Of a stretch of DNA of 40,072 nt, positions 22,491 through 31,391 are shown in pieces. A program made the position numbers and the translations under genes. The notes under the pieces are model-generated. The model saw only the letters and a program-made list of their open reading frames with translations. It did not search any database and was not told the origin of the DNA. Source of the DNA: Anaerotignum sp. (GTDB lineage: Bacteria > Bacillota > Clostridia > Lachnospirales > Anaerotignaceae); NCBI RefSeq assembly GCF_017483025.1, contig NZ_JAFUMA010000025.1, forward strand, positions 1-40,072. The letters run 5' to 3'. Within the stretch, counting starts at the first letter, position 1. The number at the start of each line of letters is the position of its first letter.

Positions 22491-24434
22491 ATGGAGAAAC
22501 CGACAATCGGAGCAAAGAAAAGACTGCTGATCTTCCTTTTCTGCGCTATGTTTGGATATTTGCTTTTAACGGGACGATTGGTTTTTATTGAACTTTTTCG
22601 AGCAGAGGGCTGGCAGGAGATGGCCTACGAACAGCAGACCAGAGACAGACTGATTACGCCGAAGCGGGGCTCTATCCTTGACCGAAACGGAGAGGGCATT
22701 GCTTTGACGGAGACAGTCAATGCGGTCAGTGTCATTCCTGTGCAGGTGAAAGAAAAGGAGAAAACGGCACAGTTTCTGGCGGATGCGCTGGAATTGGAAT
22801 ACGAAGATGTTTTGGAAAAAGTGAAACAGAAGGTGGCGCTGGTGCGCATCAAAACCAAGGTAGACACGGAAACGGCAGCTGCTATTCGCAAGGCGGGCTA
22901 CCCCGGCGTAGAGGTGGACGAGGATGTGCAGCGGGTCTATCCCTATTCTGAGTTGGCGGCACAGGTCATCGGCTTCGTTGGGAAAGACAATCAGGGCATC
23001 ATCGGGCTGGAAGCAAAATATGACGAAATGCTGGAAGGGGAACAGGGCAAAATTTTGACCCTGACGGATTCTCGTGGGAATGAAGTGGACAGCGAGCAGG
23101 AGCGTATCGCCCCCGTGGATGGGCAAAATCTGGTAACGACCATTGATGTAGTGATGCAGCAATATGCGGAGCAGACCATTGCCAAGGCCGTGGAAACGAA
23201 AGGAGCAAAGCGGGGCGTTATCATTATTTTGAATCCACAAAACGGGGAAATTTACGCCATGGCGAATTATCCCACTTTTGATTTAAACGACCCTTTCACC
23301 ATTAATGATTCGGAGCTGGCGGCTGTGTGGGATACCTTTTCTCAGGAGGAACAGAATAATTACCTGAACCAGATGTGGCGAAATACCGCCATCAATGATA
23401 CATACGAACCGGGGAGTACCTTTAAGATCGTCACATCTTCCGCGGGGCTGGAAGAAGGCGTTGTTACGCCGGAAAGCAGCTTTTTCTGCCGTGGGTTCCA
23501 TATTGCGGGAGACAGACAGATCAAATGCTGGCGATATCCCAGAACCCATGGAGCGGAGACCTTCGTGCAGGGAGTACAAAATTCCTGCAACCCCGTATTT
23601 ATGGAGGTGGGGGAACGATTGGGGGCGGAAACCTTTCTGGAATATATGCAGAAATTTGGTTTTGCCCAGAAAACGGGCGTAGACCTGGCGGGAGAAGCAA
23701 CGGGTATCATCCACAAACTGGAGAATATCGGCCCCGTAGAATTGGCGACTATGAGTTTTGGGCAGTCTTTCCAAATTACGCCATTGCAGCTTTTGCGAGC
23801 AGCTTCTGCCATTGTGAATGGCGGCAATCTCATTACGCCCCATTTTGCCAAGGGCATTGCTGATGAGGAAGGAAATATCATTGAAAATTTCCAGTATGAA
23901 CAGGGGCAACAGGTTATTTCCCGGGAAACTTCCGAGACGATGAAAACCATTCTGGAAAGCGTCGTTTCTGAAGGGACGGGGAGCAAGGCTTATATTCCCG
24001 GATATCGCATTGGCGGGAAAACAGCCACTTCTGAAAAACTGCCGAGACGAAGCGGGAAGTATATTGCTTCCTTTATGTCCTTTGCTCCGGCGGAAGCCCC
24101 CCAGGTGATGGCATTGGTGCTGATCGATGAGCCTCAGGGTGTGTATTATGGCGGCACGGTGGCAGGGCCTGTGATGCAGGAACTGCTGCAGAATATCCTG
24201 CCTTATCTGGGCATTGAACCTCAGTATAACGAAAAAGAAGCAGCAGAAGCGGCGGAAACCGTAACGACTGTGCCTGATCTGACAGGAATGACACTGGGTG
24301 AGGCGAAAAATGCTTTGTTCCAGGCAGGGCTTTCAGCAGAAGTGGAAAAAGAGGGCGAAACCATCGTAAGGCAGACACCGCCAGCAGGGGAAACAGTAAA
24401 TAAAGGGACGAAAGTTATCTTATCGATGGAATGA
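22491..24434 (+). CDS. spoVD: Class B penicillin-binding protein, SpoVD-like, one PASTA domain
   Basis: SpoVD-type PBPs cross-link spore cortex peptidoglycan with SpoVE. The 647-residue protein has one membrane helix (about 11-33), RGSILDRN at 59-66, S309-T-F-K312 and S365-C-N367, and one C-terminal PASTA domain (about 588-646, VPDLTGMTLGEAKNALFQAG). The third catalytic motif reads K510-T-A instead of K-T-G. The ATG at 22491 follows AGGGGTG with 6 bases; the frame also has a GTG nine bases earlier inside that site. Position after pbpB and before murE matches spoVD in B. subtilis. It could instead be a second vegetative PBP, since the cluster has a single SEDS partner here. Confidence 0.85.
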   Translation: MEKPTIGAKKRLLIFLFCAMFGYLLLTGRLVFIELFRAEGWQEMAYEQQTRDRLITPKRGSILDRNGEGIALTETVNAVSVIPVQVKEKEKTAQFLADALELEYEDVLEKVKQKVALVRIKTKVDTETAAAIRKAGYPGVEVDEDVQRVYPYSELAAQVIGFVGKDNQGIIGLEAKYDEMLEGEQGKILTLTDSRGNEVDSEQERIAPVDGQNLVTTIDVVMQQYAEQTIAKAVETKGAKRGVIIILNPQNGEIYAMANYPTFDLNDPFTINDSELAAVWDTFSQEEQNNYLNQMWRNTAINDTYEPGSTFKIVTSSAGLEEGVVTPESSFFCRGFHIAGDRQIKCWRYPRTHGAETFVQGVQNSCNPVFMEVGERLGAETFLEYMQKFGFAQKTGVDLAGEATGIIHKLENIGPVELATMSFGQSFQITPLQLLRAASAIVNGGNLITPHFAKGIADEEGNIIENFQYEQGQQVISRETSETMKTILESVVSEGTGSKAYIPGYRIGGKTATSEKLPRRSGKYIASFMSFAPAEAPQVMALVLIDEPQGVYYGGTVAGPVMQELLQNILPYLGIEPQYNEKEAAEAAETVTTVPDLTGMTLGEAKNALFQAGLSAEVEKEGETIVRQTPPAGETVNKGTKVILSME

Positions 24435-24476
24435 TAGATTTTGTCTGTATTTTTCAAGAAAATATGGGGAAAAGGT

Positions 24477-24505
24477 TTGGGTTTTGGAGATAAATATGGT
24501 ATACT
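24477..24505 (+). promoter_or_regulatory. Internal promoter before murE
   Basis: TTGGGT (24477-24482), 17 bases and TATACT (24500-24505) with TGG in front (extended -10). It lies in the 132-base spoVD-murE gap and would let murE-ftsW be transcribed without the mraZ promoter. Confidence 0.65.
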
Positions 24506-24566
24506 TTAAGTTGGTTTATTGTGTGATAGTATTCCCAATTGCCGGAAAAGAAAGGAGGCTGTAAAA

Positions 24567-26021
24567 GTGAAATCGAAACAGCTTTTAGAAGGCATTTCTT
24601 ATGAAGTGCAGCAAGGGAACGTGGAAGTGGAAATTTCCGATTTCCAGTATGATTCCCGAAAGGTAGAAAAAGACAGCCTGTTTGTCTGTATCACAGGATT
24701 CCAGACAGACGGACACAAATATATCCCCATGGCGGTGGAAAAAGGTGCGGCGGCACTGTTGTGCGAGCATACAGTAGAAGGCGTGCCTGAAAATGTGACA
24801 GTTATTGTTACAGAAAATAACCGTGTGGCGCTGGCGGTGGCTTCTGCCAATTTCTATGGACACCCCTCTAAAGAAATGAACGCCATTGGCGTAACTGGCA
24901 CAAACGGCAAAACATCCACCACATACCTGATGAAATCCATTCTGGACAGAGTGGGCAGAAAAGTGGGTATCGTTGGTACTATTGAAAACCGTATTGGCGA
25001 CAAAGTGCTCCATGCAGAAAGAACAACACCCGAATCTAAGGAACTGCAGGCACTGTTCAGACAGATGAAGGATGAAGATGTGACAGATGTGGTGATGGAA
25101 GTTTCTTCCCATTCCCTTGACCTGCACAGGGTAGATGGCATCGAATTCGACGTTGCTATCTTCACAAACCTGACACAGGATCATCTGGATTACCATAAAA
25201 CGATGGAAAACTACAAAGCGGCGAAAGGCCTGCTTTTTGAACGGGCAGCGAAAAGCGTCATTAATATGGACGATGCTGCAGGCAGCTATATGAAAGACCA
25301 CAGCAAGGGCGAAGTGCTGACCATCGGTGTTGATAATAAAGCCGACCTGATGGCGGAAAATATTGATATTTCTGCAGAAGGCACAGCCTTTGATATGATC
25401 TGGCAGGGGAAGAAATATCCTGTAAAACTGCACACCCCTGGCAGATTCAGTGTATATAATGCGCTGGGTGCTGCAGGTGCATGCCTGGTGCTGGGCATTG
25501 CGGTAGAGGATGTTGTGGCAGGGCTGACGGAAAACCCCGGTGTTTCCGGCAGATTCCAGACGGTACGCAGCAAAAAAGGCTGTCAGGCAGTTGTGGACTA
25601 TGCCCATACACCCGATGGTCTGGAAAACGTGCTGAACACAGCAAATGAATTCGTAAAAGGTAAAGTCATTGCCGTATTTGGCTGCGGCGGCGACAGAGAC
25701 AGAACAAAACGTCCCATCATGGGCGAAATCGGCGGCAAGCTGGCAGGTTACTGCATCATCACTTCCGATAACCCCAGAACAGAAGACCCTGCGGCAATTC
25801 TGGATGATGTGGAAGTTGGCGTAAAGAAAACGGATTGTCCGTATGAAAAGATCGTAGACAGAAGAGCGGCTATTGTAAGAGCGGTGGAACTGGCAGGCGA
25901 AGGGGATGTGATCCTCATCGCAGGCAAGGGACATGAAACCTATCAGATTTTCCCCGACAAAACCATTCATTTCGACGATATGGAAGAAGTACGCAAAGCG
26001 TTTGGAGAGGATTGCTTATGA
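24567..26021 (+). CDS. murE: UDP-MurNAc-L-Ala-D-Glu:meso-diaminopimelate ligase
   Basis: MurE adds the third stem amino acid to UDP-MurNAc-L-Ala-D-Glu with ATP, in the cytosol. The 484-residue Mur ligase has ITGFQTDGHKYIP in domain 1, the ATP loop GVTGTNGKTSTTYL (about 108-121), MEVSSHSL and FTNLTQDHLDYH. The SDNPRTEDP motif contains D-N-P-R, the mark of diaminopimelate rather than lysine enzymes. The start is GTG at 24567, with AAAGGAGG 8 bases upstream; the longer frame from 24519 lacks a site. It ends in an ATGA overlap with murF. Confidence 0.95.
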   Translation: MKSKQLLEGISYEVQQGNVEVEISDFQYDSRKVEKDSLFVCITGFQTDGHKYIPMAVEKGAAALLCEHTVEGVPENVTVIVTENNRVALAVASANFYGHPSKEMNAIGVTGTNGKTSTTYLMKSILDRVGRKVGIVGTIENRIGDKVLHAERTTPESKELQALFRQMKDEDVTDVVMEVSSHSLDLHRVDGIEFDVAIFTNLTQDHLDYHKTMENYKAAKGLLFERAAKSVINMDDAAGSYMKDHSKGEVLTIGVDNKADLMAENIDISAEGTAFDMIWQGKKYPVKLHTPGRFSVYNALGAAGACLVLGIAVEDVVAGLTENPGVSGRFQTVRSKKGCQAVVDYAHTPDGLENVLNTANEFVKGKVIAVFGCGGDRDRTKRPIMGEIGGKLAGYCIITSDNPRTEDPAAILDDVEVGVKKTDCPYEKIVDRRAAIVRAVELAGEGDVILIAGKGHETYQIFPDKTIHFDDMEEVRKAFGEDCL

Positions 26022-27403
26022 AAAAGATTACAGTAAAAGAAATCATCAAGGCAACAGGCGCCCAGATGATCGCTCTGGGCGATATGGAAGCGGCGCTGAA
26101 TAAAGAGATCTGGCATGTGACACAGGATTCCCGCGAAACAAAGGAAGGCGTTCTTTTCGTTGCGCGTATTGGTGAAGTGAGAGATGGTCACGATTTCCTG
26201 CCCCAGTGCTTTGAAAACGGCGTGACAGCATGTCTGTCCCAGAAGGTGGTTGCGCCCACAAACGGCGCTATCGTGCTGCTGGTACCCGATACTGGCAAAG
26301 CGCTGCTGGATTTGGCGGCTTACTACAGAGATCTGTTCGATATCCCCTATATCGGTATCACGGGCAGCGTTGGCAAAACAACAACAAAAGACCTGATCGC
26401 ATCCGTTGTGTCCCAGAAATATGATACATTGTGGACAGATGGTAACTATAACAACGAAGTAGGCGTGCCTCTGACGATTTTCCGCATCGAAGACCATCAT
26501 CAGGCGGCAGTTATCGAAATGGGCATGAACCATTTTGGCGAACTGGATAGAATTGCTACAGCAGTGCGCCCTCATATCGGTGTCATTTCCAATGTTGGCG
26601 TTGCCCATATCGGCTTCCTGGGCAGCAGAGAAGGTATCCTGAAAGCAAAATGCGAAATGCTGGATCATCTGGATAAAGATGGCGTTGCCATCCTGAATGC
26701 AGACAATGATATGCTGCAGACCCTGGAAGGTAAACTGCCTCACACAATCAAATGGTTCGGCGTGGAAAATAAAAGAGATTTCTATGCAGATGAAATCGAA
26801 GTGGTCGGTCTGGAACAGACAAAATGCACTCTGCATACGCCTATCGGTTCCGTTTCCGTTACCATTCCTGTTCCCGGGGAACATATGGTGCTGAATGCTC
26901 TTTCTGCAGCGGCAGTTGGCGTGGAACTGGGCCTGACTCTGGAACAGATCAAAGCAGGTATCGATTCCTTTACACCTACAAAGAAAAGAATGACACTGAT
27001 GAAGGATGTCAATGGTTTGACAATTCTGAACGATTCTTATAATGCAAACCCCGTTTCCATGAAATCTGCGCTGGATGTTCTGGCGAATGCAGAGGGCAGA
27101 AAAGTAGCTGTTCTGGGCACAATGGGCGAACTGGAAGATTACGCCCCTGCCATGCATAAGGAAGTGGGCGCGTATGCAGCGGAAAAAGGCACAGATGTAC
27201 TGATCTGCATCGGCAAATGGAACGACTGTATGGAAGCAGGCGCAAAAGAAGGCGGTATGACAGAGGTATACTGCTATAATACACAGGAAGAGTTCTGGGA
27301 AAATGGTCTGTCTCTGATCAAAGAAGGAGACAATGTGCTGGTAAAAGCATCCCTTTCTACAGGGTTGTCCAGAACAGTAGATAAATTGCAAGGAGTGAAC
27401 TAA
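26018..27403 (+). CDS. murF: UDP-MurNAc-tripeptide:D-Ala-D-Ala ligase
   Basis: MurF adds D-Ala-D-Ala to the UDP-MurNAc-tripeptide, completing the cytoplasmic pentapeptide. The 461-residue protein has DSRETKEGVLFVAR in domain 1, the ATP loop GITGSVGKTTTKDLIA, NEVGVPLTIF, EMGMNHFGELDRI and NDSYNANPVSMKSAL, all typical. The ATG at 26018 overlaps the murE stop by four bases (ATGA). In B. subtilis murF lies elsewhere, so the murE-murF-mraY order here follows the more general bacterial dcw pattern. mraY starts one base after its stop. Confidence 0.96.
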   Translation: MKKITVKEIIKATGAQMIALGDMEAALNKEIWHVTQDSRETKEGVLFVARIGEVRDGHDFLPQCFENGVTACLSQKVVAPTNGAIVLLVPDTGKALLDLAAYYRDLFDIPYIGITGSVGKTTTKDLIASVVSQKYDTLWTDGNYNNEVGVPLTIFRIEDHHQAAVIEMGMNHFGELDRIATAVRPHIGVISNVGVAHIGFLGSREGILKAKCEMLDHLDKDGVAILNADNDMLQTLEGKLPHTIKWFGVENKRDFYADEIEVVGLEQTKCTLHTPIGSVSVTIPVPGEHMVLNALSAAAVGVELGLTLEQIKAGIDSFTPTKKRMTLMKDVNGLTILNDSYNANPVSMKSALDVLANAEGRKVAVLGTMGELEDYAPAMHKEVGAYAAEKGTDVLICIGKWNDCMEAGAKEGGMTEVYCYNTQEEFWENGLSLIKEGDNVLVKASLSTGLSRTVDKLQGVN

Positions 27404-27404
27404 A

Positions 27405-28394
27405 GTGGGTTCTTTGGAACAGGCAGTCTATGCCATTATCATATCTTTCGTGATTGGCGTTATCTTATGTCCAATCGTGATCCCTATGTTGAGAAAACTG
27501 AAATTCGGTCAGAATGTCCGCGATGACGGTCCTGAAAGCCATCTGGCGAAGCAGGGTACCCCTACCATGGGCGGTGTATCCTTCCTGATCGCTTTCGTAG
27601 TGACGGGCTTCTTCTTCCTGAAAGGGAATACAGACGGTGCAGCCATCCTGCTGATGACACTGTGCTACGGTGTGATCGGTTTTCTGGACGACTATATCAA
27701 AGTGGTGAAAAAACGTTCTCTGGGCCTGAGAGCCTATCAGAAACTGTTGCTGCAGCTGATCGTAACCGGTCTGTTCTGTGCATATGTTCTGAGAAGCGGC
27801 ATTGGCACAGCGATTTACGTACCTTTTACAAACGGCATGATGCTGGATCTGGGTATCCTGTTCATTCCTTTTCTGTTTGTGGCAGTTCTGGGTACCGTAA
27901 ACGGCGTAAACCTGACAGATGGTCTGGATGGTCTCTCCAGTGGTGTCACACTGCTGGTGGCGGCGTTCTTTATGATCGTTGCATGGGCAGCAGGCAGCAC
28001 AGTAGCGCCGATTTGCGGCGCGATCATGGGCGGTCTGATGGCCTTCCTGATCTTTAACTCTTACCCTGCGAAGGTATTTATGGGGGATACAGGTTCCCTG
28101 GCGCTGGGCGGTTTTGTGGCCTCCACAGCTTTCATCCTGAAAATGCCTATCTTCATCGTTATCGTAGGTTTCATCTATCTGTGGGAATCCATCACAGTTA
28201 TGCTGCAGGTAGGCTGGTTCAAGATCACAAAGAAAAAATACGGCGAAGGCAGACGTCTGTTTAAGATGGCTCCCTTCCATCATCATCTGGAAAAATGCGG
28301 CTGGAGAGAAACCAAGGTCGTAACGCTGTTCTATGTGGCAACAGCGCTGCTGTGTCTGGTTGGTTTCCTGGGCTGTAAATATATGTTCCTGTAA
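27405..28394 (+). CDS. mraY: Phospho-N-acetylmuramoyl-pentapeptide transferase
   Basis: MraY moves phospho-MurNAc-pentapeptide from UDP to undecaprenyl phosphate, making lipid I at the inner membrane face. The 329-residue protein is strongly hydrophobic, about 10 helices. It keeps the active-site motifs FLDDYIKVVKKRSLGL (Asp pair), NLTDGLDGLSSG, FMGDTGSLALGG and the cytosolic loop PFHHHLEKCGW with the His cluster. The start is GTG at 27405, with AGGAGTG 7-9 bases upstream that belongs to the murF end. It is slightly longer than the B. subtilis enzyme. Confidence 0.96.
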   Translation: MGSLEQAVYAIIISFVIGVILCPIVIPMLRKLKFGQNVRDDGPESHLAKQGTPTMGGVSFLIAFVVTGFFFLKGNTDGAAILLMTLCYGVIGFLDDYIKVVKKRSLGLRAYQKLLLQLIVTGLFCAYVLRSGIGTAIYVPFTNGMMLDLGILFIPFLFVAVLGTVNGVNLTDGLDGLSSGVTLLVAAFFMIVAWAAGSTVAPICGAIMGGLMAFLIFNSYPAKVFMGDTGSLALGGFVASTAFILKMPIFIVIVGFIYLWESITVMLQVGWFKITKKKYGEGRRLFKMAPFHHHLEKCGWRETKVVTLFYVATALLCLVGFLGCKYMFL

Positions 28395-28420
28395 TAGAAA
28401 TTGGAAAGAAGGAATTAATT

Positions 28421-29776
28421 GTGGAATACAATGGTAAAAAAGCGCTGGTCTGCGGTATGGCCAAAAGCGGTATTGCTGCGGCAAAACTGCTGAAAAGACT
28501 GGGCGCTGAAGTAACGCTGCAGGATATGAAGAAAAGAGAAGATATCGCTGCGGATGTGCTTGCTTTGGAAAAGGAGGGCATCGTGCTTTACACTGGCGCG
28601 AACCCTGACGATATTGCCTGTGAACAGGATGTCATCGTTCTGAGCCCCGGCATCCCCTGCGATCTGCCCTTTATTGCAGCGGCAGAAGCGGCAGGTGTGG
28701 CTGTCATCAGTGAAGTGGAACTGGCTTATGGCCTGACACCCTGCCCCATCACAGCCATCACAGGCACAAACGGCAAAACAACGACAACAACACTGACAGG
28801 GGAAATTATGAGGGCTGTTTATGGCAACACAGCAGTCGTAGGCAATATTGGTATCCCCTACAGCGATGAAGTGCAGAGATTGACAGAAAACGATTGGGTC
28901 GTTGCGGAAATCAGCAGCTTCCAGATGGAAAAGGCAAAGGAATTCCATCCTCACATCAGCGCAGTGCTGAATATTACACCTGACCATCTGAACAGACATA
29001 AAACCATGGAAGTTTACATTGCCATGAAGGAAAGAGTCTTTGAAAAACAGACAGCAGAAGATTTCTGTATCCTGAATTATGGTGATGAAGCCTGCAGAAA
29101 AATGGCAGACAAAACAGCGGCAAAGGTATTTTTCTTCAGCTCTTCCGAAAAACTGGAAGAAGGCATCTATCTGGATGGGGAAACTATCGAAGTGCGCTGG
29201 AATGGCATCAACGAAACACTGATCAATGTAAATGATTTGCAGATTTTGGGCGTACACAACCATGAAAACGTCATGGCAGCGGCAGCAGCCATTTGTGCCA
29301 ATATCCCTCTGGATACCATCAGAAGCGTGCTGAAGGCTTTTGCAGGCGTGGAACACAGAATCGAATACGTTGCCACAGTGGATGGCGTAGATTATTATAA
29401 CGACTCTAAGGGTACAAATGTGGATGCATCCATTCGTGCGGTACTGGCTATGAAAAAACCTATCGTACTGATCGGCGGCGGCTATGACAAGGGCAGTTCC
29501 TTTGATGAATGGACACAGCTTTTCCCCGGCAGAGTAAAACATCTGGTACTGATCGGCGTAACAGCGCCTAAGGTACGTGAATCCGCAGAAAAATTTGGCT
29601 TTACAGCAATTTCCGATTGCGAAACTTTTGCGGAAGCCGTAGACTTATGCAGAGCAAAAGCGGAAGCAGGTGACTGCGTGCTGCTTTCTCCTGCATGCGC
29701 AAGCTGGGGCATGTTTGATAACTATGAACAGCGCGGCGATATGTTCAAGGAACAGGTAAGAGGTTATTTGAAATAA
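28421..29776 (+). CDS. murD: UDP-MurNAc-L-alanine:D-glutamate ligase
   Basis: MurD adds D-glutamate to UDP-MurNAc-L-Ala. The 451-residue protein shows CGMAKSGIAAAKLLKRLGA at the N-terminal nucleotide fold, the ATP loop ITGTNGKTTTTTLTGEIM, EISSFQMEKA, NITPDHLNRH and VEHRIEYV, then YYNDSKGTNVDA and IGGGYDKGSSFDEW, all diagnostic of MurD. The start is GTG at 28421, with AGAAGGA upstream. It lies between mraY and the SEDS gene as in most dcw clusters. Confidence 0.96.
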   Translation: MEYNGKKALVCGMAKSGIAAAKLLKRLGAEVTLQDMKKREDIAADVLALEKEGIVLYTGANPDDIACEQDVIVLSPGIPCDLPFIAAAEAAGVAVISEVELAYGLTPCPITAITGTNGKTTTTTLTGEIMRAVYGNTAVVGNIGIPYSDEVQRLTENDWVVAEISSFQMEKAKEFHPHISAVLNITPDHLNRHKTMEVYIAMKERVFEKQTAEDFCILNYGDEACRKMADKTAAKVFFFSSSEKLEEGIYLDGETIEVRWNGINETLINVNDLQILGVHNHENVMAAAAAICANIPLDTIRSVLKAFAGVEHRIEYVATVDGVDYYNDSKGTNVDASIRAVLAMKKPIVLIGGGYDKGSSFDEWTQLFPGRVKHLVLIGVTAPKVRESAEKFGFTAISDCETFAEAVDLCRAKAEAGDCVLLSPACASWGMFDNYEQRGDMFKEQVRGYLK

Positions 29777-29799
29777 AACTCTCTGAATGAGGTGTAAAA

Positions 29800-30951
29800 A
29801 TGGGTAAGAATCCTGGCAGACCAAAAAAGAAAACCGCGAAGCGGAAGTATATCAAGCCTTTGGGATATGATTTTACGGTCATGTTCATCGTGCTGACGCT
29901 GGTGCTTTTTGGCGTTGTCATGATCTTTAGCTCCAGTTATTATTATACGATGACCAGTGAACGTTTCAACAACGATATGTTCTATTTTTTGAAGCGACAA
30001 AGCCTTTGGGCGGTACTGGGCATTTGTGCGATGCTGTTTATGATGAATGTACCATATAATTTCTGGAAACGCTTTGCAAGGCTGGCATATTGGCTTTCCA
30101 ATCTGTTCCTGTTGGCGCTGCCATTTATCGGTATTGAAGCCGGCGGTCAGAAGCGTTGGCTGGGTGTAGGTTCCTTGTCCTTCCAGCCTTCGGAATTTAC
30201 GAAGATCGCAGTAATTTTGTATCTTTCCGTATATGTCATGGAACATCGAAAGGAAATGGCGAATATCAAGGGATTTGCAAAGGCCTGTGTGGTCCTGTTG
30301 ATCCCTGTAGCCCTGATTGCTGTGTCCAACTTCTCTTCAGCGCTCTTGGTAGGGTTGATGGGCGCGACGATCCTTTTTGTTGCCAGCCCTCGTGTATGGT
30401 ATTTCGGGGCAGCCATTGCGGCTGCAGTACCCCTTTGCGGCATCGCTATTTTGCTGCCACAGTTCCGATACAGATTAGGCCGTATCCAGACCTGGCTGGA
30501 CCCTTGGAGCGATCCTACGGGTACGGGTTTCCAGACGATTCAGTCTCTGTATGCGGTGGCGTCCGGCGGTTTATTCGGCCTTGGCCTGGGGCAGAGCCGA
30601 CAGAAGACCTTTATCCCAGAAGCCTATAACGATATCATCTTCGCCATCATCTGCGAAGAACTGGGCATCATTGGGGCGGCGTTGGTTATCATTCTGTTTG
30701 CAGTACTGATCTGGCGCGGCATCCGCATTGCCATCAATGCCAAGGACAGCTTTGGTATGCTGGTAGCAACGGGCATCACGGCTGTTATCGCATTCCAGTC
30801 CATTATCAATATCGGCGTAGTTACGAATACCATCCCCAACACAGGGCAGCCGTTGCCCTTCGTCAGCTACGGCGGTACGTCACTGCTGTTCCTGATGGCG
30901 ATGATCGGTATTTTGCTGAATGTTTCCCGCTATCCAAAGGATAGAGAATAA
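29800..30951 (+). CDS. ftsW: SEDS peptidoglycan glycosyltransferase, FtsW/SpoVE
   Basis: SEDS proteins polymerise lipid II and pair with class B PBPs. The 383-residue protein begins with a basic tail (GRPKKKTAKRKYIKP), then about 10 membrane helices. The conserved loop QKRWLGVGSLSFQPSEFTKI, the large extracellular segment with PTGTGFQTIQS and SGGLFGLGLGQSRQK, and IPEAYNDIIFAIICEELG, ending PNTGQPLPFVSYGGTSL, are all diagnostic. It may serve vegetative division, cortex synthesis with SpoVD, or both. The position (spoVD...murD-here) equals spoVE in B. subtilis. It is the last gene of the cluster; a terminator follows. Confidence 0.93.
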   Translation: MGKNPGRPKKKTAKRKYIKPLGYDFTVMFIVLTLVLFGVVMIFSSSYYYTMTSERFNNDMFYFLKRQSLWAVLGICAMLFMMNVPYNFWKRFARLAYWLSNLFLLALPFIGIEAGGQKRWLGVGSLSFQPSEFTKIAVILYLSVYVMEHRKEMANIKGFAKACVVLLIPVALIAVSNFSSALLVGLMGATILFVASPRVWYFGAAIAAAVPLCGIAILLPQFRYRLGRIQTWLDPWSDPTGTGFQTIQSLYAVASGGLFGLGLGQSRQKTFIPEAYNDIIFAIICEELGIIGAALVIILFAVLIWRGIRIAINAKDSFGMLVATGITAVIAFQSIINIGVVTNTIPNTGQPLPFVSYGGTSLLFLMAMIGILLNVSRYPKDRE

Positions 30952-30965
30952 ATACATATTGGAAT

Positions 30966-31014
30966 AAAACAGGGCTTTTCTGGAGATTCTTTCCTTGGAA
31001 GCCCCGTTATTTTG
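30966..31014 (+). terminator. Terminator at the end of the dcw cluster
   Basis: AAC-A-GGGCTT (30968-30977) pairs with AAGCCC-C-GTT (30999-31008), with one mismatch and a long loop with further small pairs, followed by ATTTTGTATTT. Moderate strength. Confidence 0.7.
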
Positions 31015-31054
31015 TATTTATCCGCAAGTATACAAAAGATTTACCAAAACAGGC

Positions 31055-31083
31055 TTGACAAAACTGGTAAAATTGAATAGAAT
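31055..31083 (+). promoter_or_regulatory. Promoter of valS
   Basis: The consensus -35 TTGACA (31055-31060), 17 bases, then TAGAAT (31078-31083). Confidence 0.88.
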
Positions 31084-31089
31084 TTTTAG

Positions 31090-31356
31090 GTATAGAAACA
31101 AATACAACACTGTGAAAGACAGAGAAAAAGAGGAGTACACATCCGAAATTCTCAGAGAGAAGGGCTCATCGGCTGAAAGGCCCTTTGTTGGAAAGATGTG
31201 GAAGGTAGCTTTGGAGTTGTTTCGCCGAAGGGTAACTGCGTAGGCGAAAACGGGAGGTCCCGTTACAGACCGTAAAAGTGTCCGTCCGTTTTTGGGCGGG
31301 AATTAAGGTGGTACCGCGAGCTTTCGTCCTTTCTAGGGACGGAAGCTTTTCTTTTA
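31090..31356 (+). promoter_or_regulatory. T-box riboswitch, valine specific
   Basis: The leader has the AGAGAGAAGGG stem I start, paired AAGGGC/GCCCTT arms, and a GGAAGGTAGCTTTGGAG segment in which GTA (31205-31207) is the specifier codon. AAGGTGGTACCGCG (31305-31318) is the T-box, and the terminator 31319-31329/31337-31347 with a T run follows. Uncharged tRNA-Val(UAC) should turn on valS. Confidence 0.94.
31319..31355 (+). terminator. Regulated terminator of the valine T-box
   Basis: AGCTTTCGTCC (31319-31329) pairs with GGACGGAAGCT (31337-31347), with one G-T pair, followed by TTTTCTTTT. Confidence 0.93.
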
Positions 31357-31391
31357 TATTCACAGTGAAATAAAAAACAGGAGGAACAAAT

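Noticed and set aside
22491..24434. spoVD as an inactive pseudogene because of KTA
   Set aside because: The frame is intact, SxxK and SxN are present and the PASTA domain is complete; a motif variant is more likely.
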